Assembly: GCA_964017195.1 (NCBI GenBank)
Contig: OZ024887.1
Coordinates: 4,019,959 to 4,083,958 of the forward strand
Length of the DNA stretch: 64,000 nt
Direction of reading: 5' to 3'
Source: Siderastrea radians
Lineage: Eukaryota; Cnidaria; Anthozoa; Scleractinia; Rhizangiidae
The notes beneath the pieces are model-generated. The model was given only the letters and a program-made list of their open reading frames with translations. It was not told the DNA's origin and did no database searches. How positions within the stretch are numbered: the stretch's first letter is position 1; the number at the start of each line of letters is the position of its first letter. The position numbers and the translations under genes were made by a program. This document shows, one piece after another, positions 34,809 through 48,879 of the stretch.

Positions 34809-35120
34809 CTGAAATACGAAAAATATTCACTATACCAGAAGGCGTGTATCATGCTTGAGAGGCGAACGTATAGAAAACCTCTCCGTAGCAATGGTTTATA
34901 TCTAGCACCAAGATACGGTTTCGATATTATGACTATTTTATTGTTCTTGTATATCTACAACGCTATGCATATTCTAACGCTTTATCCGATTATGCTTTGC
35001 TACGATTTCGAACTTCTCTATGGAATATGAGTCATGCAGCTTGATGATACGGTTTCACATGGTGAAAAAAAAAACTGCTTTGGCCTACAAAGAAGCTGCC
35101 AAGTATAATATCCTGAGAGA

Positions 35121-38100
35121 TTACTCGATTGGTTCCAGCTCAAGCACATGTGTAGCTGAGTTTATCCCATATGCCACAATCGATAATTGCTTCTTGACTT
35201 CCTCCCAAGAACCAAGACCTTTCCGCGCCCGATAAATGGCGTCCACTACTCCACCGTACCAGCTGTAGTAGATACTTGGACTGTGTGTCAAAACTACGTG
35301 CCTACAAAAGAACATTTAAAATGGTATCAGAGATTAAAAATAGTAAATGCCTAATTACGTGATCTAAAATTCTTCTAGGAGCGCGCTCTGTTCATTTTAT
35401 CATTGCACTTCTCGCTTTCGGGTAGTTCGCTTCACGGTCTTATGAACAAACGATGACCCGCAGAGGCAGATCTCAGTGTGAAGAGGGATATATAAAATAC
35501 CGTAAAATCTTGCATCGACGTTCACTTAGCTTCCGTTTAAAATAACCCGTAATGCAACATAAATAACCGCGGGTAACGGATGTACGTACAGAGTATTTTA
35601 ATTCCTCAGCTGTAAAACAAGGTTTTGAGCAATTTTGCTTGAAAATATGTTGGGTTGGAGGCTTATACGGGTCTTACACGTTTTACCTTTGCAAATTATT
35701 CGCTTTTTTTCTAGTGACTGGGATTCGCATTTTTACCTCTACTAGGCTGTGAAAAGACGTGTTGTACCACGTGTAAAAACTGTTAGCCATTACTCACCTC
35801 TGCAGTGGGTTGTTTTGCAGAATTGGCTCAAGGTTAATAAAAGCCCGTTCAACGTTGAGTAATCGGTTGTTGATTGTGCGCACAACAGCGTCGCTGAAAA
35901 AAATAGATTAACGCCATCATTTTTAATTTAATGTCCAGCGTAAAGCTAAAAAATTCACCACATCTCTAACTGAAAACAGACAATTGGTAAAAAGCTCACA
36001 TAATAGTTGCGTACGTCAAGTCAAAATTAGTTTTCGTTTATGCTTTCCTTTGTGGTGATAATTGTATGCATGTATTTAGTAAGAGTACGTAAGCAAACCT
36101 ATGAACCTGTGAAGTGAAAGCTAAAAAAAAAACGCTGAAAACCAGCACGCTTTTATTTCGCAAAAAATTGCTGGTACGGTATGCGATGCTCACGCATGTT
36201 CAAACAAATCAAATGCCTCATCACCAAAGAAACGTGACCTAAAACTAGAGAAAACTTTCTTACTCTTCTTTATCTGCTTTTTCAACGAATTCATCAAACT
36301 TCCTAGCAGCTTCTTGGAAGTCTTGGACAGCTTGGTCAAGAAACTCTGCAAGGATAAGAAAATCATGTCACTCAAAACGTTTACCAATTTAGAACGTTGA
36401 CTAAAACCGGTATCAAAAGCCTTTTCTTTGGAGACCTGAGCTAGCTTAACCATTTGTTATGTGACGCAGCTATGTCAGTGCATAATGCATCGATCAACAA
36501 GAATACAGCTAACCTTAGTGCGTGGAAAAACCCTTATTCATTGTTTCTAGCTGCTAGTTCTAATATTAGAAACTGAATGTCTAGTACGGAAACTTTTTCT
36601 TGAAACAATTTTCTCATCAAAATAATATAATTTATTCTTAGTTACGCACAACGGTTGTGCCAGCCTTGCCAGCCTCTGAATAACACGCCCTTAGACAACT
36701 GTTCGAAAAGTCAAATATTTGTACTACAACAGTTGTGTGTAAGGCTCTTGTTTTTTAGATATTTTAAAATTTCATTCTGCAATTACTTTTTTTAGGCTGA
36801 CAGTTATTAAATAATCAGTAATTGTAAAATATAACAAATAAGCACAGTGGAAGGACTCACTTAATTCTTCAGAAGCACTGATGTTCTTGAAATCATCCTC
36901 AAATGATTTCTTTATACGTGTGTTGTACTCCTTCAAATTAACGCCATAGTGAGTTACGTTAAATGGTAGAATCACAGAATCCGCCAAGGTCATGGTTATT
37001 TGGGTCCAAATCCTTGTGGTCACTTGATGGTATTTGAACTCGGGGTCAATCAGTGTTGACATCCACCAAAAGTTATCGTGAACTGTGTGGTATAAGGGAT
37101 TGCCGCTGGTTTTCTGTGCAAGAAAAAGAGGCAAATAAAAGGAAAAGTCTCAATCTGGTTTATGTAACGTGAAGCACCAGAGTCGTTTTGTAGGTCTCCC
37201 TAACGGTTCTCAGGTACGCACTGATATCGTGGAGGTGGAGCTAGATCTCTTGAATGAGAAAACAATACGACGCCAGAGACAACTGGCCTACAGATCGAAA
37301 GATCGACACGGAGATCACTTAACATCGCAGCTCCACAAGGCGAGGCATCGAGGATCATACAGTTATACAGTTCACTGAAGCATAAAGAAAAATAAGGCAC
37401 CACCAGAAAATGAAAACTGGTGAAGTAAAAATGAGTATACAGTTCAACTTACAGAGTTATATGTGTAACGAATATCCACAATGGGGATTCCAAGACGTTG
37501 GATAAAGTTGACATAATCACTGCCTGCTCTGGGTTGTTGAAGCCTGAGAAAATGTTCAAAGAGTAAAACATTTTACAAAATAATGCGACTGTAAGCTGCT
37601 GCAGATAATCCAAATAAAAGTGTATGCATTAAAAAACTAAGAAATAAAATGCATTCTAATGGACAATTAAAAACATTGTGCGAGCTAGAAATTGTTTTCA
37701 ACAGATAAGCTAAATTGGAGCTTAAACGATAGCAACTATTCGAGTGACTACCTTGGCAAATAGTTGAACCCCAGTCTTGATGGAATTTTCCTGATCCATT
37801 CATCGAAAGCAGTCTCGTTTCCTAAGGGACTTGGTACCTGTATCAAAATGGATCCCAAGAGTGAATGACAGTTTTCGCTGGTATTAACTTCAGTAGCTCA
37901 TTGTCATGATCACTTCATTGCGTTCATTCCTGTTGGCTGGTGGTAGCAATGCCCTCTAACCTGCTCGACACATAACTTTTCAAATGACAGCACATCCTCG
38001 TGATGGTCTGAATGGTCTACATGTGCATGGTAACATGTGCAAACACTCAAGCCAGTAAATTCGTAATCATGAAAACTTACTGAAATGTTCCAAAAATTCT

Positions 38101-41100
38101 TGTCGCACTGACCTTCATTGCTCCTCTTGCCAGAACCCAGTCAAGGAGAGGTGCAGACTTCGCTCGGAAAGAGTAATTTCCTTAAATGTAAGCAAAAATT
38201 AGTTAACGTGACCCCGCGTAAAAGAGCAGTGAGGCCTTATATGTAAATAACGAGATGAAAACGATCCTAACCGAGGAAGAATGTTTTCCCATTGTCTTAC
38301 CGTCAACTGCCATGTCCACATTGAGATAGGCTACAGCACGGGCCGACAACAAACGTGAATACTCCTTGAAAACACAAAGCAGAAGAGTTCCATTAATATG
38401 TGGCAGGAAGCTTTGGCAGGTTAATTCATGGCCTCCTCACAAAAAAAAAAATACATAGGTGCTACGTTACGGGAACAATTTAATATTATATTATAAGAAA
38501 GGGAGGGGAATATCGCACGTTAAATATTTGCCAAAGAGTGACGGAGACGGCGCAAGGTAAATATCAGGAACCGAGGTGACCAATTCAGCGTTTTATAGTT
38601 TGAAAGCAAATAGGTGAGCTGGTATATAAAGGGAAACATTATTGTATAGCTGATCAACCAACGGGAAAAGATAGGAACCATCAACATTAAATCCTCACTC
38701 AACGGAAAGATGTACTTCGCTTTGTTGCAAATAGAAATATCAGCACCAATAGCCCCCCAATAAATGTGTGCACACTTCTTGGTAGTATATTTAATTACCG
38801 CGAGAAAGACAGCTATGAGACATGGATGTAATTTGTTATGTAGTTGGCGTATGGTTTCTTAACTGTACCTACCTCCAACCATTCGACGGATCCCATGTAC
38901 TGGGGTTCCTCAGCTCCCCAGCTTAACAACACTATGGTACGCTTTGGCTTCCATCCTTAAGTTAAATACAACAATTAGTTTCATAGCTGCACCATCTTTC
39001 TTTATGTATCACCTATAGGGCACTTCGACATTGCTGATCCTAGAAGTATGCAGAACGCGTGCCACCACGAACTCAGTAAATATGACCTATGCTCGCCACG
39101 ACTCTCCCAGTAGCTCAGTGTTAGAGCGTCCGACCGGTGTACGGAAGGTCATGGGTTCGATTCCCGTCGGGGACTCAGAATTTTTTCTTTGTCCCACGTT
39201 CGCGACATGTTGATTATTCCATCTTTTCTTATTAATTCTCTTAGCCGTTAGATGCCTCTTTCTGTTCTCTACATTCGGTAAGAATACGTCAGAGGAACTC
39301 TTAAATTACGAGCTTTTACTGTAATCAGTTGATTAGCTTTCGCGTTTGCTTTGGTTTTCCTTTACTATACCGCTCAATTCTTAAAACCTAGCGCCACCTT
39401 TTTCAACCAACTAGACCTTTTTCCTGCGACTCGCCGGCTACATGTACTTGCTTTGCGGAGTTTCAGTTGGCTCATCAGTTGTGTTGGTTGCGTCTGTTGT
39501 TATTATTGACCCGAGTGACATCTTTTGTTTTGGTTATACCACACACAATTGAAAACTGTTCTACTGAGCTCAGTAAACGCAAAACTATATAACCTTTTAA
39601 AGTAACTGATTTTTAAAATGGGAGCCATCGAGCTGAGGTCCTTCGCAATTCAGTCTTTGGACTGCAAGTAAGGGTGATTAGCACAGCAGATGTTTTTTAA
39701 AGTAAATATCACGCAGAATACCTTTCTTCAGTTGCTCTCCAAGGACTCTGGACAACTCCATCATAGCAGCGGTGCCACTGGATGCGTCTGCCGCCCCAAA
39801 TACCCAAGCATCACGATGATTACCAAGCATCACCAGCTCATCTAAAGAAAGACAGTTTACACCCGAGCTTAGTGACCCATCGACAGGGTGGTCGCCTCCT
39901 TTGTTCACGATAAATGTAAAGAATCAGGGGACTGCTACCTTCTGCATGGGACGCAAATTCATATCGCACGTTAACCCTCAGTTTACGTCTGGGTGTGCAT
40001 TAATACGCTTGTACTTGGGCGGAAAAGGTGAGTATGGATGCAAAGTGTTCCTTCGAAAAGGAAAAAGAATCGCCTTCGAAAGATAATGCTGATAATGAGA
40101 TAGAAAATAAATGTATGTTCTTCAGTTGTGGGTTTTACCCAGAATGGAACCAGAACGTAGCAAGCTAATAATTGCTTTTGATGGTAGCATGACCATTTAA
40201 AACTTCCACTGCAAGTGGTTTTTTGAATGTGTTAAGTTGTTTCAACTTAACCTGTTCCGACAACTAAACTAACAGACAGGAAAAGTGAAACAATTTAACC
40301 AAACATGGTCAAGTTAAGATACAGTCTTCCACACTGAAGCCACTGTCCTTTCTGGACTGCATGAAAACGTTTCTCTATCGTTTTGACAAATCAGATTGGG
40401 GGTTACTGATAAACACTTCAGCAATTTGAAGACCTACCGGGATGAGTGGATCCTTTGATTACACCCACCACGTTATACACATCTGTTACGTAATTTTCGG
40501 TGCTAACGTTCAGATGAACCTCTCTGAGAAAAAATTAATAGAAAGTAATCAACTTCAGACTATCGTCTGATGGAGAGCACTTAGATATATCATCCTGACG
40601 ACTTGTCCCAGTTTACTGTATCTTTTTTTTTTAGTACAACTAAGTCACTTCGTATTTTTAGGACTGGCCGGTTAGACCAGTTCATGCAAGTTGACGGCAT
40701 TTTAGAATTGGCCATACTCTCGTAATAGGATTAATCATACCGAATACGACTTTTCTCTTCCAGTCCGATTCGCAGACGTTACATTGTCACTTCCTAGTGT
40801 CTCCTATACCACTAGTGAGTAACAAGGGAACTGGCAATGTCACTGTTTGAAATTTGGAAAGTCACGTTTTGTACTCAATTTCCTAGTTGTAGTCCAATCT
40901 AAAGCTCTTTTTTTTCAGTTTCAGTCTCGCAACAACAACTGAGTCGTTATGCTAAGTCCCACTTCTGCAGATGGCCACTTCTTGGAATTTGAGTGAAGTT
41001 GGCAGCCCAGTGGAAACTCAAAAACTATGGAGGAAAAACCTAACCTATTTTGGACCAAAATGGTCAAAATCTACACCCTCTTTCAAACCAAAACAACTGA

Positions 41101-44100
41101 AAACCACAGCCTTTAGGGTAGCACATACCTATGTAGTAGTTCCAACATAAGCTCGCTCACTCAGTCGAGAAGACTGGCCTTTTTGGCCTACCATTGTCCC
41201 ATTATAATGAGTATACGTTCTCTCGGATCTCACGAACAATGAAATGTCATTCGCACTCAGGCCGACTTCATCTCGGATCGATCTAACCGGCCTATGTGAA
41301 TCCTCTATATCGTAAGTGAAAACTAGCTTATCAAAAACCCTGAATATGCTATCCTTACCTTGTGTCGTTATCCGCCATGTAGACGCCATAAGTGAAGTTC
41401 AAGCCTCCTTGGAAAGAATCATCCGAAGCATTTCCAACTAGAGTTCTAAATCACAAGAACATACAAACAAGCATTGTTAAAGTTCATGTCTTGCGAAAAG
41501 CTGGTTGCCTTTACTCTGGAACAAGTATATTTCCCAATAGATCCACGCAAGCATCGCAATTTAAACCATCCGACACCTTCCCTATCAAGCACTGGATTAA
41601 CGTGTTACTGTTTCGAGACCAAATATCAAGGTGTTGTAATGAGTAGACCTCACATGTACTCCAGTAAGATAATGGAACAAAGTGCTTCGGTTCACTTTCA
41701 TGAACTTAAACTATGTTCTTTCAGTATTTTATACCATATAAACATTAACCAAAGGAAATACGTTAAAATAGATTTTAAGAGCAACATCGACACTACTAAA
41801 TAAAAGTCAGTGTAACAAAAGGTATTAAGGAGAGTATAACGAGTCGCGTCTAGTGATCCTCTTAGTCATCACATCTTGAGGGTAGCTAGTTGCTTACTTT
41901 AGCAGTGGATAAGCGTCCTTGTACGATATCGGATGTGTTGGGATCTGGGGGAGCAGCTTCTCGGCGTCGTCCTTAGGCAAGCGATACATACCCTCTAAAC
42001 CAAAAAAAAAATAGATTATTTCTCAAGAGTCACTGCAAGTTTTCATACATGAGGAGACGTCTGGGAGAGCTAGAGACTATCATCTCAAAGCTAGGAGTGT
42101 TCCTATAAATTTTATAGAAAGATATAGCCCTACCAACTGAGGGCCAGCCGGGTGTCTGCGGATCTCCTCGAATGGGAGTTGATTTGATGTTGCCGCGCTG
42201 CACGCCAGTACTTGGCATCCAGTTGTATTCTGGGTAGACCATATCAACGCCTTGCTTCGCATAATCCTCGGGATCCATGTATAATATTGCTCCAATAGCT
42301 CCAAACTTGTGAGCTCGTTTGCTCTGCAAGAAAAAAAATATCAGACCGAGAGTAACGATTAAGTACTATGAAAATCCTTTAATAAAAAAAAAACCGTGAC
42401 CTAGAATTACTCAAAAACTTTGGAGGTACAACACAATCAACGATTATTCACCGAAATTTTGGCGAATAATTTAAGTTAGTAAATACCTACCACAAAACTG
42501 AATAGCCAGCCCCTTACGTTTTCTGATAAATGGGAATAAAAACTTGCGCGAGGCGATAACTTAAGTAGCCAATTGCAATCAGCTCACGAAAAACACATTC
42601 ACTTGTGTTGTATATACTAATGGAAACTACTCAGTTGGCTTTTTGTTTTTTAGTTGACTTTGGTGAAACCAGGTGCTTTACTTACCTTACCAGACCGACC
42701 AATCTTCCCGTATCGCATTATGACGATTTTACCAGAGCAGTTGACACCCATCTTTTCCAGGGCTTCAAAGTCTTGATCCCGCCCATAGTTAGCATACACA
42801 AGTTTTCCCTGACCAGAAAACAAGGAGAGAAACTCATTAGTTAGGGATGAGGTAAATGAAGTGATGAAATCGATAAAATCATAGGCCATTGCTTGAACCG
42901 AAGGTAACTCTCGATATGTAATTTAAATAGGTGACCCGTTTGAAGTCATGCTGGTTGTAGCCTGCAGTGTACGTGGCAGCGACCAAGAAAAAGGAAAGAA
43001 AAGGAATCCGAGTCCGGGGCCGGGACACGATCCATTTGAACAATATGCGCTAATTTCCATCATGTGTCCACCGCCCCATATTCGGATAAAACCAAGGCTG
43101 GACATAGATACACTGCTACGTTCTTGGGGTTACGTTGCGGAACTAAGTGTTGCACCATGCTAAGGACCTTTGTTATAAATATAGTAGTTTTTTTTATCAA
43201 GAAAGTCATCCGAAATTTAAAATAGCAATTGAACGTCCGAAATGTGCAAAAAAATTTAAATGGCTGAATGGAAAAAATTCTAAACTGACTTTTTAGTTAA
43301 AAGTATCACTGACCTTGACGCTCCCTGCCGGTGAATAAGCATTAAAAGGTGGCACTACATTGCTGTTATTCTCAGATGGAACAAGAAACGTCTCCTGAGG
43401 TGCGGAGCGGTAAATCTCTTGGTCAGATCCATCATACAAGGCTACAACACCGGGCTTCTTTGGCCTTGAAAGCATGATTTTGTATTTCTTTAGTGTAGCA
43501 CTGCTGAAGCCATAATCCTTCCATTTTTCCTGTATGTGCTTTGCTAAATCATAGTTTTCTTGGGACCCAGGAAAGTGAGGCACTTTGGTGAAATACCTAC
43601 AGTTGAAATTAAGCTGATGAGTTGCTGGTCCATAACCAGAACAAGTGTGTAACAGGCGCAAATTTTCTACCTTAATTTAATTTCAGGAGAAACTATAGTT
43701 AGAATAATGGAAAAAGTGTGCTAAATGTAAACCCAGGTAACTACCTTTAGTTGTCAAAGCTGAGTTATGGGCCGACCCAAGGATACGAGCAGACGAGCGG
43801 TGAAGCGAGTGATGAAGGGACAGCGTTGGTGATGGGAACAGGTTAAACAAGTGCACGTGACGAAAGACAGGTACAAATGTCTTTATCTGAATACGGCCTT
43901 ATTTTGTGAACACGTGTTAAAAAGATTGATTAATGCCAGATTGATTGGCTGTCTAACTAGGTTGCGAATAGAGCCGCCTGTCATTCCTCCCTAGCAACAG
44001 GGAACGACGAGAGGCGACTATATTCTCAGGCTGCTTTCTAACTGACTGACTGACGGACTGACCAGCTGATTGATTCGCTGACTGACTGACTGACTGACTG

Positions 44101-47100
44101 ACTGTCTCATTGACTGACTGACCAACTGACTGATTGAATGGCCGACAGACTAAACGACTAACTGTCTGACTGACGGACTGACTGACTACGGTCTGCCTGC
44201 CTGTCTGCCTGACTAACTGACTGACTGACTGACTAAATGCTGATTCATCAATTGACTGACCGACTGACTGACTGACTGACTGACTGACTGACTGACTGAC
44301 TGACTGACTGACTGACTGACGAACGGACGGACGGACTGAATGAATGAATCAGTGACTGGTAGATTTATTGATTGATCGGTTGTTTGTTTGTTTCATTGGT
44401 TGGTTAATTGGTTGATTGGTTGGTTGAAAACGCTTTCTCACTACCTCAATAACTTCAATGCTTCAATGTCGTCATGGACAGGACCATGACACTGATTAAA
44501 CCAGCCTGACGAGATATGAGCACCGAATCGCACAAGCCAAGTTCGAGCCTCCGATTCTCTTGAGCCCACTCCCTCAGTTTCACACAGTCTGCTCACGTTA
44601 GAACAAAGGTAAGCAATACGAAGAGATGTGATGGCATTTTCATCTTACTTTGTTCTCTTACATAGAATGAAATGATGTGAACTGCGGAAATACAAATAAA
44701 ATGAAATGAATTTGTTCTCTAAGCTCGTTCCCAGTTTTCTGGGATGTAATCCACTGCACCTCCAGAGGCAACTCTAATTAACATTGTCACTCTCATTAAA
44801 TATAGAGGAAATACTCGCTGACATGGAGAGAATGGGAACGCGGGCATGGGTAGAGTTTTTGCCCAAGAGACTCGGAGTTGCCTGGGGAGGAGGCAGCCAC
44901 ACATGACATCACGCTGCAATGGACCAGGACGCGCCGACAATAACCAATGACGTCAAGACTTAATAAACACGTTGATATAGTCTACAGAGTTTGTAAAGAT
45001 TTCAAGACGACTTTTATGTAAAGACGAAAATTCAAGGACTAGCCCTCAACAACATCCGATGTTTTGAGGGCAGCGTGCCGTAGACTCCTACGCAGAGGCG
45101 TCAGTGTTTTCAGAAAGGAAGTTGGACATCATCATTCCAGCCATTTTAAGTGTTGTTTTGACATTTGGCAGTGACAGGTTTCGGTAAATGACAAATTGGT
45201 TGATTTCATCGTGTAATAAGCTGCCCAATCTGGCATAGTTTGTTATGTAGTGAGCGCTTGGCTCGCAGGGAGATTACAATGTTTAATTGTTATGGAATAG
45301 AATAGGATGTATTTTCCGGAAAAAGACAACTTTTCGACTGAAATACACGACTCCACAACAAATCAATGGTTATATTCAAGTCGAGATGGCTTCACAATAA
45401 ATAAAAGGGGAAAAAGACATCTAAACACACCAAGTTAGACCGGTATGCACTTCGGGTTGCTTCTTTGGGTTGATAACAAGCATTATTTATCTCCATCTAC
45501 GATCATTATTTCAAATTCAAATCAGAATTCTGTACACCCCCCCCCCCCCCTTACTCTTTATTTATGAAGATATTCTAAAAGATAACTATACAAAGCCTTG
45601 CACCGTCCTCGGAAACCCAGGGGCAGTTAGTCGGGATACCACAAACAGTCATTGTAATGCGTGATAGCTTGAAGGGACAATAAAAAGAGAAAAAAAGTTA
45701 AGACGTAAGAAAAGCGTATCAATCAACTGTAATCCCCCCTAATCGCCATGCTTAATCACGATTAACTCAATGAAACCTAAATGATGAAATAACTGAGAAC
45801 ATAATTCTGTCTAAGGTGAGTGAGTCACCTAAAAAAGCAGGGTTCGTTTAGTGATTGCTATAAAGCTCATTATGTAGTCAGAAATCGATCCCTGAACAGT
45901 CTCGTGTCACTTGACTGGAACAGCATCTCGCACACTGTAAAGCTAATTAAATGCCGCAAATGTATAGAGACCACAGTCAAGAGGGTCTGGAAGGGTATTC
46001 TCGGGATCCGGGATTTGACCAAAATACGGTGCGGGATTCGGGAAAACGCAAAATATCTTGACGGGATTCGGGATTTGACTGCCACCAGGGAAGCGGGATT
46101 CGCCAAAATTTGGGCACGGGATGCGGGATTTTTTGGCTTGTCTGTCGGGAATTCGGGAAATCGTCACGACCCAAGTAAACGTTCTAGCGGCAAAAGCGAA
46201 TCAACCAGGCGAGCGCAAAATATCAATCAAAAGGGCCAATCTACATCTTAAATTTATTAGCTTTTGCAGAAATTAGTCTTTTTTAACGTATTTTTAGGAA
46301 AGAAAAAACGGTATTCGGGATAGCGATGAAAAAAGGGCGGGATGCGGGATTCTCCTCAAAAAGGAGCGGGAATGCGGGATCAGGAACCCCCCTTCCAGAC
46401 CCTGAGTCAACGTTTTTCTGTCAATTGCTTCCAGCTTTAAATGTTTGAATAAATTCCTCCCTTCTATCAAAACATCCTCTACGACAAGTTACGTTTGATA
46501 TATAGCTGGCGGGCAAAAAGTTTCAATTGTTTAGATGAAACACAAAGTAGACTGCAACAGCATCTTGCACACTGCCAGAAGCTAATTAATGTGCCGCAAG
46601 TTTAGAGAGACCACAGCCAATGTTTTGCTGTCAATTGCTTTTAACAATAAGTGTAAATGTTTGGATAAACATCCTGCACGTCCGTCACGTTAGGTGGTCT
46701 TAGATACATAGCTTGCGGGCAAAACGTTTTGTAATTGGTGTTTACAAGACAAGGCAAGCCCTAATGCTGAACCACAAAGCGCGTCATTCCCAAAACGTTT
46801 TTTTTTTTCTCTATCTCACACGAACTTTGTTTGTGTATGTTTCAAAAAGTATTGACACTTTTGCCGTGCATACACGCACACCATGAATTTTTCAGTGTTT
46901 TGGTATCTTAATCAACAGTCCAGAATTAAATTGAATGAATCCTTACCACTGAAATTTAAAAACAGTATATAATGCAAGATACAACAAGCGAAGTAAGATG
47001 TGCAATTTTCGTTCACAGACGCTGGTTGCTATAAATTACGTTATCATTTGTAATTCCATTATAGTCACCGGAACTGTGCTGTAGGATGAGCTGTTTGCTT

Positions 47101-48055
47101 GTAATTTGACATAATTACATAACAGATATCAGAAAATGTTGATTGACTCTCAGATGTTTCTTTCCGAAGCATCAGACTTTCCAACGAACAAGTGGTCGAT
47201 GATGATGATGATTTTAGACAAAACATAGGCTTCTGAGTGGGGCCGTGTAAAATGCCGTGATTCACGTGTAGAAGTGGACTGATAGCGTGACCTATCAGCA
47301 AGATGCTATCAAGCTACGGAAATATATGATACACCAAATGTACAAATGCCGGTGTACAGAAAGGATGATTTGAAAAAAAAAAGCACAACAAAACATAAGC
47401 CTAATGTGTCCATTTCGTAATGAAGATCATGGAGGTAATACTGTAATAATGTAGACGACATGCAGCTGGCACAAATATAACTCTTTTGGTATTATGGACG
47501 GCTACTAAAGCTGTTGGAAATTTCGCCTGCAAAAATTTAAGTCATGGATTGACCCGCCAGGATTTGATCTGATTAGCTGACATGCTTGCAACCAATGGCA
47601 TACAACTGGCGAAACTAACTAACAAAATGAATCAAACGAGTAAGACCGAATTGCATATTTAACCATGATGTGTTTGCTTCTAGATGTATTGCCTTTCATT
47701 TCTTTTCGAACCTGTCAGTTTCCTTGCCTACTTGTCGATCTTATTAAGTCACTACGTAGCTTATGTCTACTTACTCCAAGCTACTTCTCAGTTCCTTAGT
47801 GGAAACCATTTCAACAGCATCTTTGTAGATCTCATCGAGCTGTTTCTGGCTTAGTTTTCCACCGTCTGTTGTTTTGGTATCACCATCTTCGCAGCCCTTT
47901 GCAGAATTGCGGCCGATAAAATAACCAGCTACGATTCCAATAGCCGCAAATACTAGGAGACCGAGCACAATTAACGCGATAATGAGGTTACGACGCCTTG
48001 GAGAAGTATACGAAGATCCTTTCTCCTCTACGGTCAACATATCGGTGCTATGCAT
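35121..48055 (-). CDS. Glutamate carboxypeptidase II-like (NAALADase/FOLH1 family, M28) membrane metallopeptidase
   Basis: This is a type II membrane zinc peptidase; relatives trim C-terminal glutamate from peptides or folates outside the cell. Exons: 47775-48055, 43314-43596, 42686-42808, 42134-42323, 41898-41994, 41359-41445, 40438-40523, 39722-39841, 38873-38955, 38301-38364, 38113-38180, 37752-37837, 37453-37543, 36861-37113, 36264-36345, 35798-35893, 35121-35301; all phases agree, giving 756 residues (human 750). A cytoplasmic tail precedes a membrane anchor at about residues 24-47, then PA, M28 and dimerisation domains. All zinc ligands and the catalytic base are present: H391, D401, E438 (base), E439, D467 and H562 (human H377, D387, E424, E425, D453, H553). 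QRGN and the D467-following arginine are kept. The human glutamate-pocket residues R534 and K699/Y700 are not, so substrate preference may differ. Intron 1 (43597-47774) is the largest, with repeats. Two further first-exon-like copies lie upstream. Confidence 0.93.
39101..39218 (+). mobile_element. tRNA-derived SINE-like repeat
   Basis: The tRNA-like head has box A (TAGCTCAGTGTTAGAGCG) and box B (GGTTCGATTCC), but the acceptor stem pairs poorly. It is followed by a T-run and CTTTGTCCCACGTTCGCG, a tail shared with the repeat at 5776-5906. This points to a SINE rather than a working tRNA gene. It lies in the peptidase intron between exons 8 and 9. Confidence 0.6.
44037..44430. repeat. (GACT)n microsatellite with degenerate flanks
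   Basis: Tandem GACT/ACTG tetranucleotides, near perfect at 44264-44320 and interrupted elsewhere, grade into GGAC, AATG and TTGG/TTGA tetranucleotide runs toward 44430. It lies in peptidase intron 1. Confidence 0.9.
45915..46726. repeat. Tandem duplication of about 180-190 bp, first copy split by a MITE
   Basis: Unit 1 (45915 to about 46520, minus the insert) and unit 2 (46551 to 46726) match in order. Both have AACAGCATCT(C/T)GCACACTG, AAGCTAATTAA, a GCCGCAA motif, GAGACCACAG(T/C)CAA, CTGTCAATTGCTT, AAATGTTTG(A/G)ATAAA, and TAGCT(G/T)GCGGGCAAAA. The 424-bp element at 45981-46404 interrupts only unit 1, so it inserted after the duplication or was absent from the copied template. It lies in peptidase intron 1. 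Confidence 0.8.
45981..46404. mobile_element. CAGGG-type MITE with 6-bp TSD and a local empty site
   Basis: The ends GAGGGTCTGGAAGGG and CCCTTCCAGACCCTG are inverses apart from the outermost base. AGTCAA flanks both sides (45975-45980 and 46405-46410). The interior carries many GGGATTCGGGA / GCGGGATTC repeats. The tandem neighbour at 46551-46726 shows the uninterrupted site with a single AGCCAA. Confidence 0.85.
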
Positions 48056-48331
48056 TGAGGCCGGGATTGAGGAGAATGAACTTCAGCTGGAACTTGGCGC
48101 TTACAGTATGTTATTTTTGTGACGTTTGTTACGATTCTTGATCTTGAGTTGACAGCATATGTCGGTTGTCAAGTAATTACTTTATGTAATTGACAATTGA
48201 TTAATAAGTTGCAGTTCTAATTTTAGTCCGCAACGACACAATAACTACTGCTAACAAGGCTTATAAATTGACGTTTGTTGTATGCGTCTAGCCGCACGTA
48301 AGGACATCCTGTCGTATTTTGAATTAGGGGG

Positions 48332-48406
48332 CCGGGCGAGCTGGTCAAGTGGGTCCTTGAAACTCAGACCTTGGACCTGAACGTTGGTGGTTCGAGTTCC
48401 GAAGCA
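48332..48406 (+). repeat. tRNA-like sequence
   Basis: A box-A-like GAGCTGGTCAAGTGGG and a box-B-like GGTTCGAGTTCC at roughly tRNA spacing suggest a decayed tRNA-derived repeat 5' of the peptidase gene. The stems do not form a full cloverleaf. The surrounding 48056-48880 shows no other gene. Confidence 0.35.
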
Positions 48407-48879
48407 CACAAGCTTTGGAAACATCTAGTAGCTGGAAACCTCTGAGTGTGAGTAATGAGAAAGCTAGAAATACAAAAAACGAGAGTGACAACTTTCAAAT
48501 AATGTATTGTATTAGGGACTGTAGCACTACTACACCTGCTCAGTGCTTCGCAGGCTATAGCAACTGACATGATTCCAGTACATTGTTATGCAATAATCAC
48601 GTGTTCATCATATGAAGCCTGACCCCTATCACTAGGTTATTCGTTCTGAATTGTCAAATGGTTACTGGACTTATAATCACTGGCTCATAACTTATAATCA
48701 CTGACTTATAATCACTGGTAAACGCGTGAATAAATGGCCATTATGAACATAGCCAACTTAGTTTAGAAATGTTCACGGTTCCCTCTGTCCATTAGCCAGC
48801 CTCTAATCGAGACCCTACTGATGACCGATTTTCAGGTGGTGTAGCTTTGATCAATGTCGCTTGTCATTTGGTAAGCTTC

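Noticed and set aside
39101..39180. Functional tRNA gene
   Set aside because: The A and B boxes are present, but the acceptor stem does not pair and a SINE-like tail shared with another copy follows.
44037..44340. CRISPR-like or regulatory array
   Set aside because: It is a simple GACT tetranucleotide microsatellite in a eukaryotic intron with no spacer structure.
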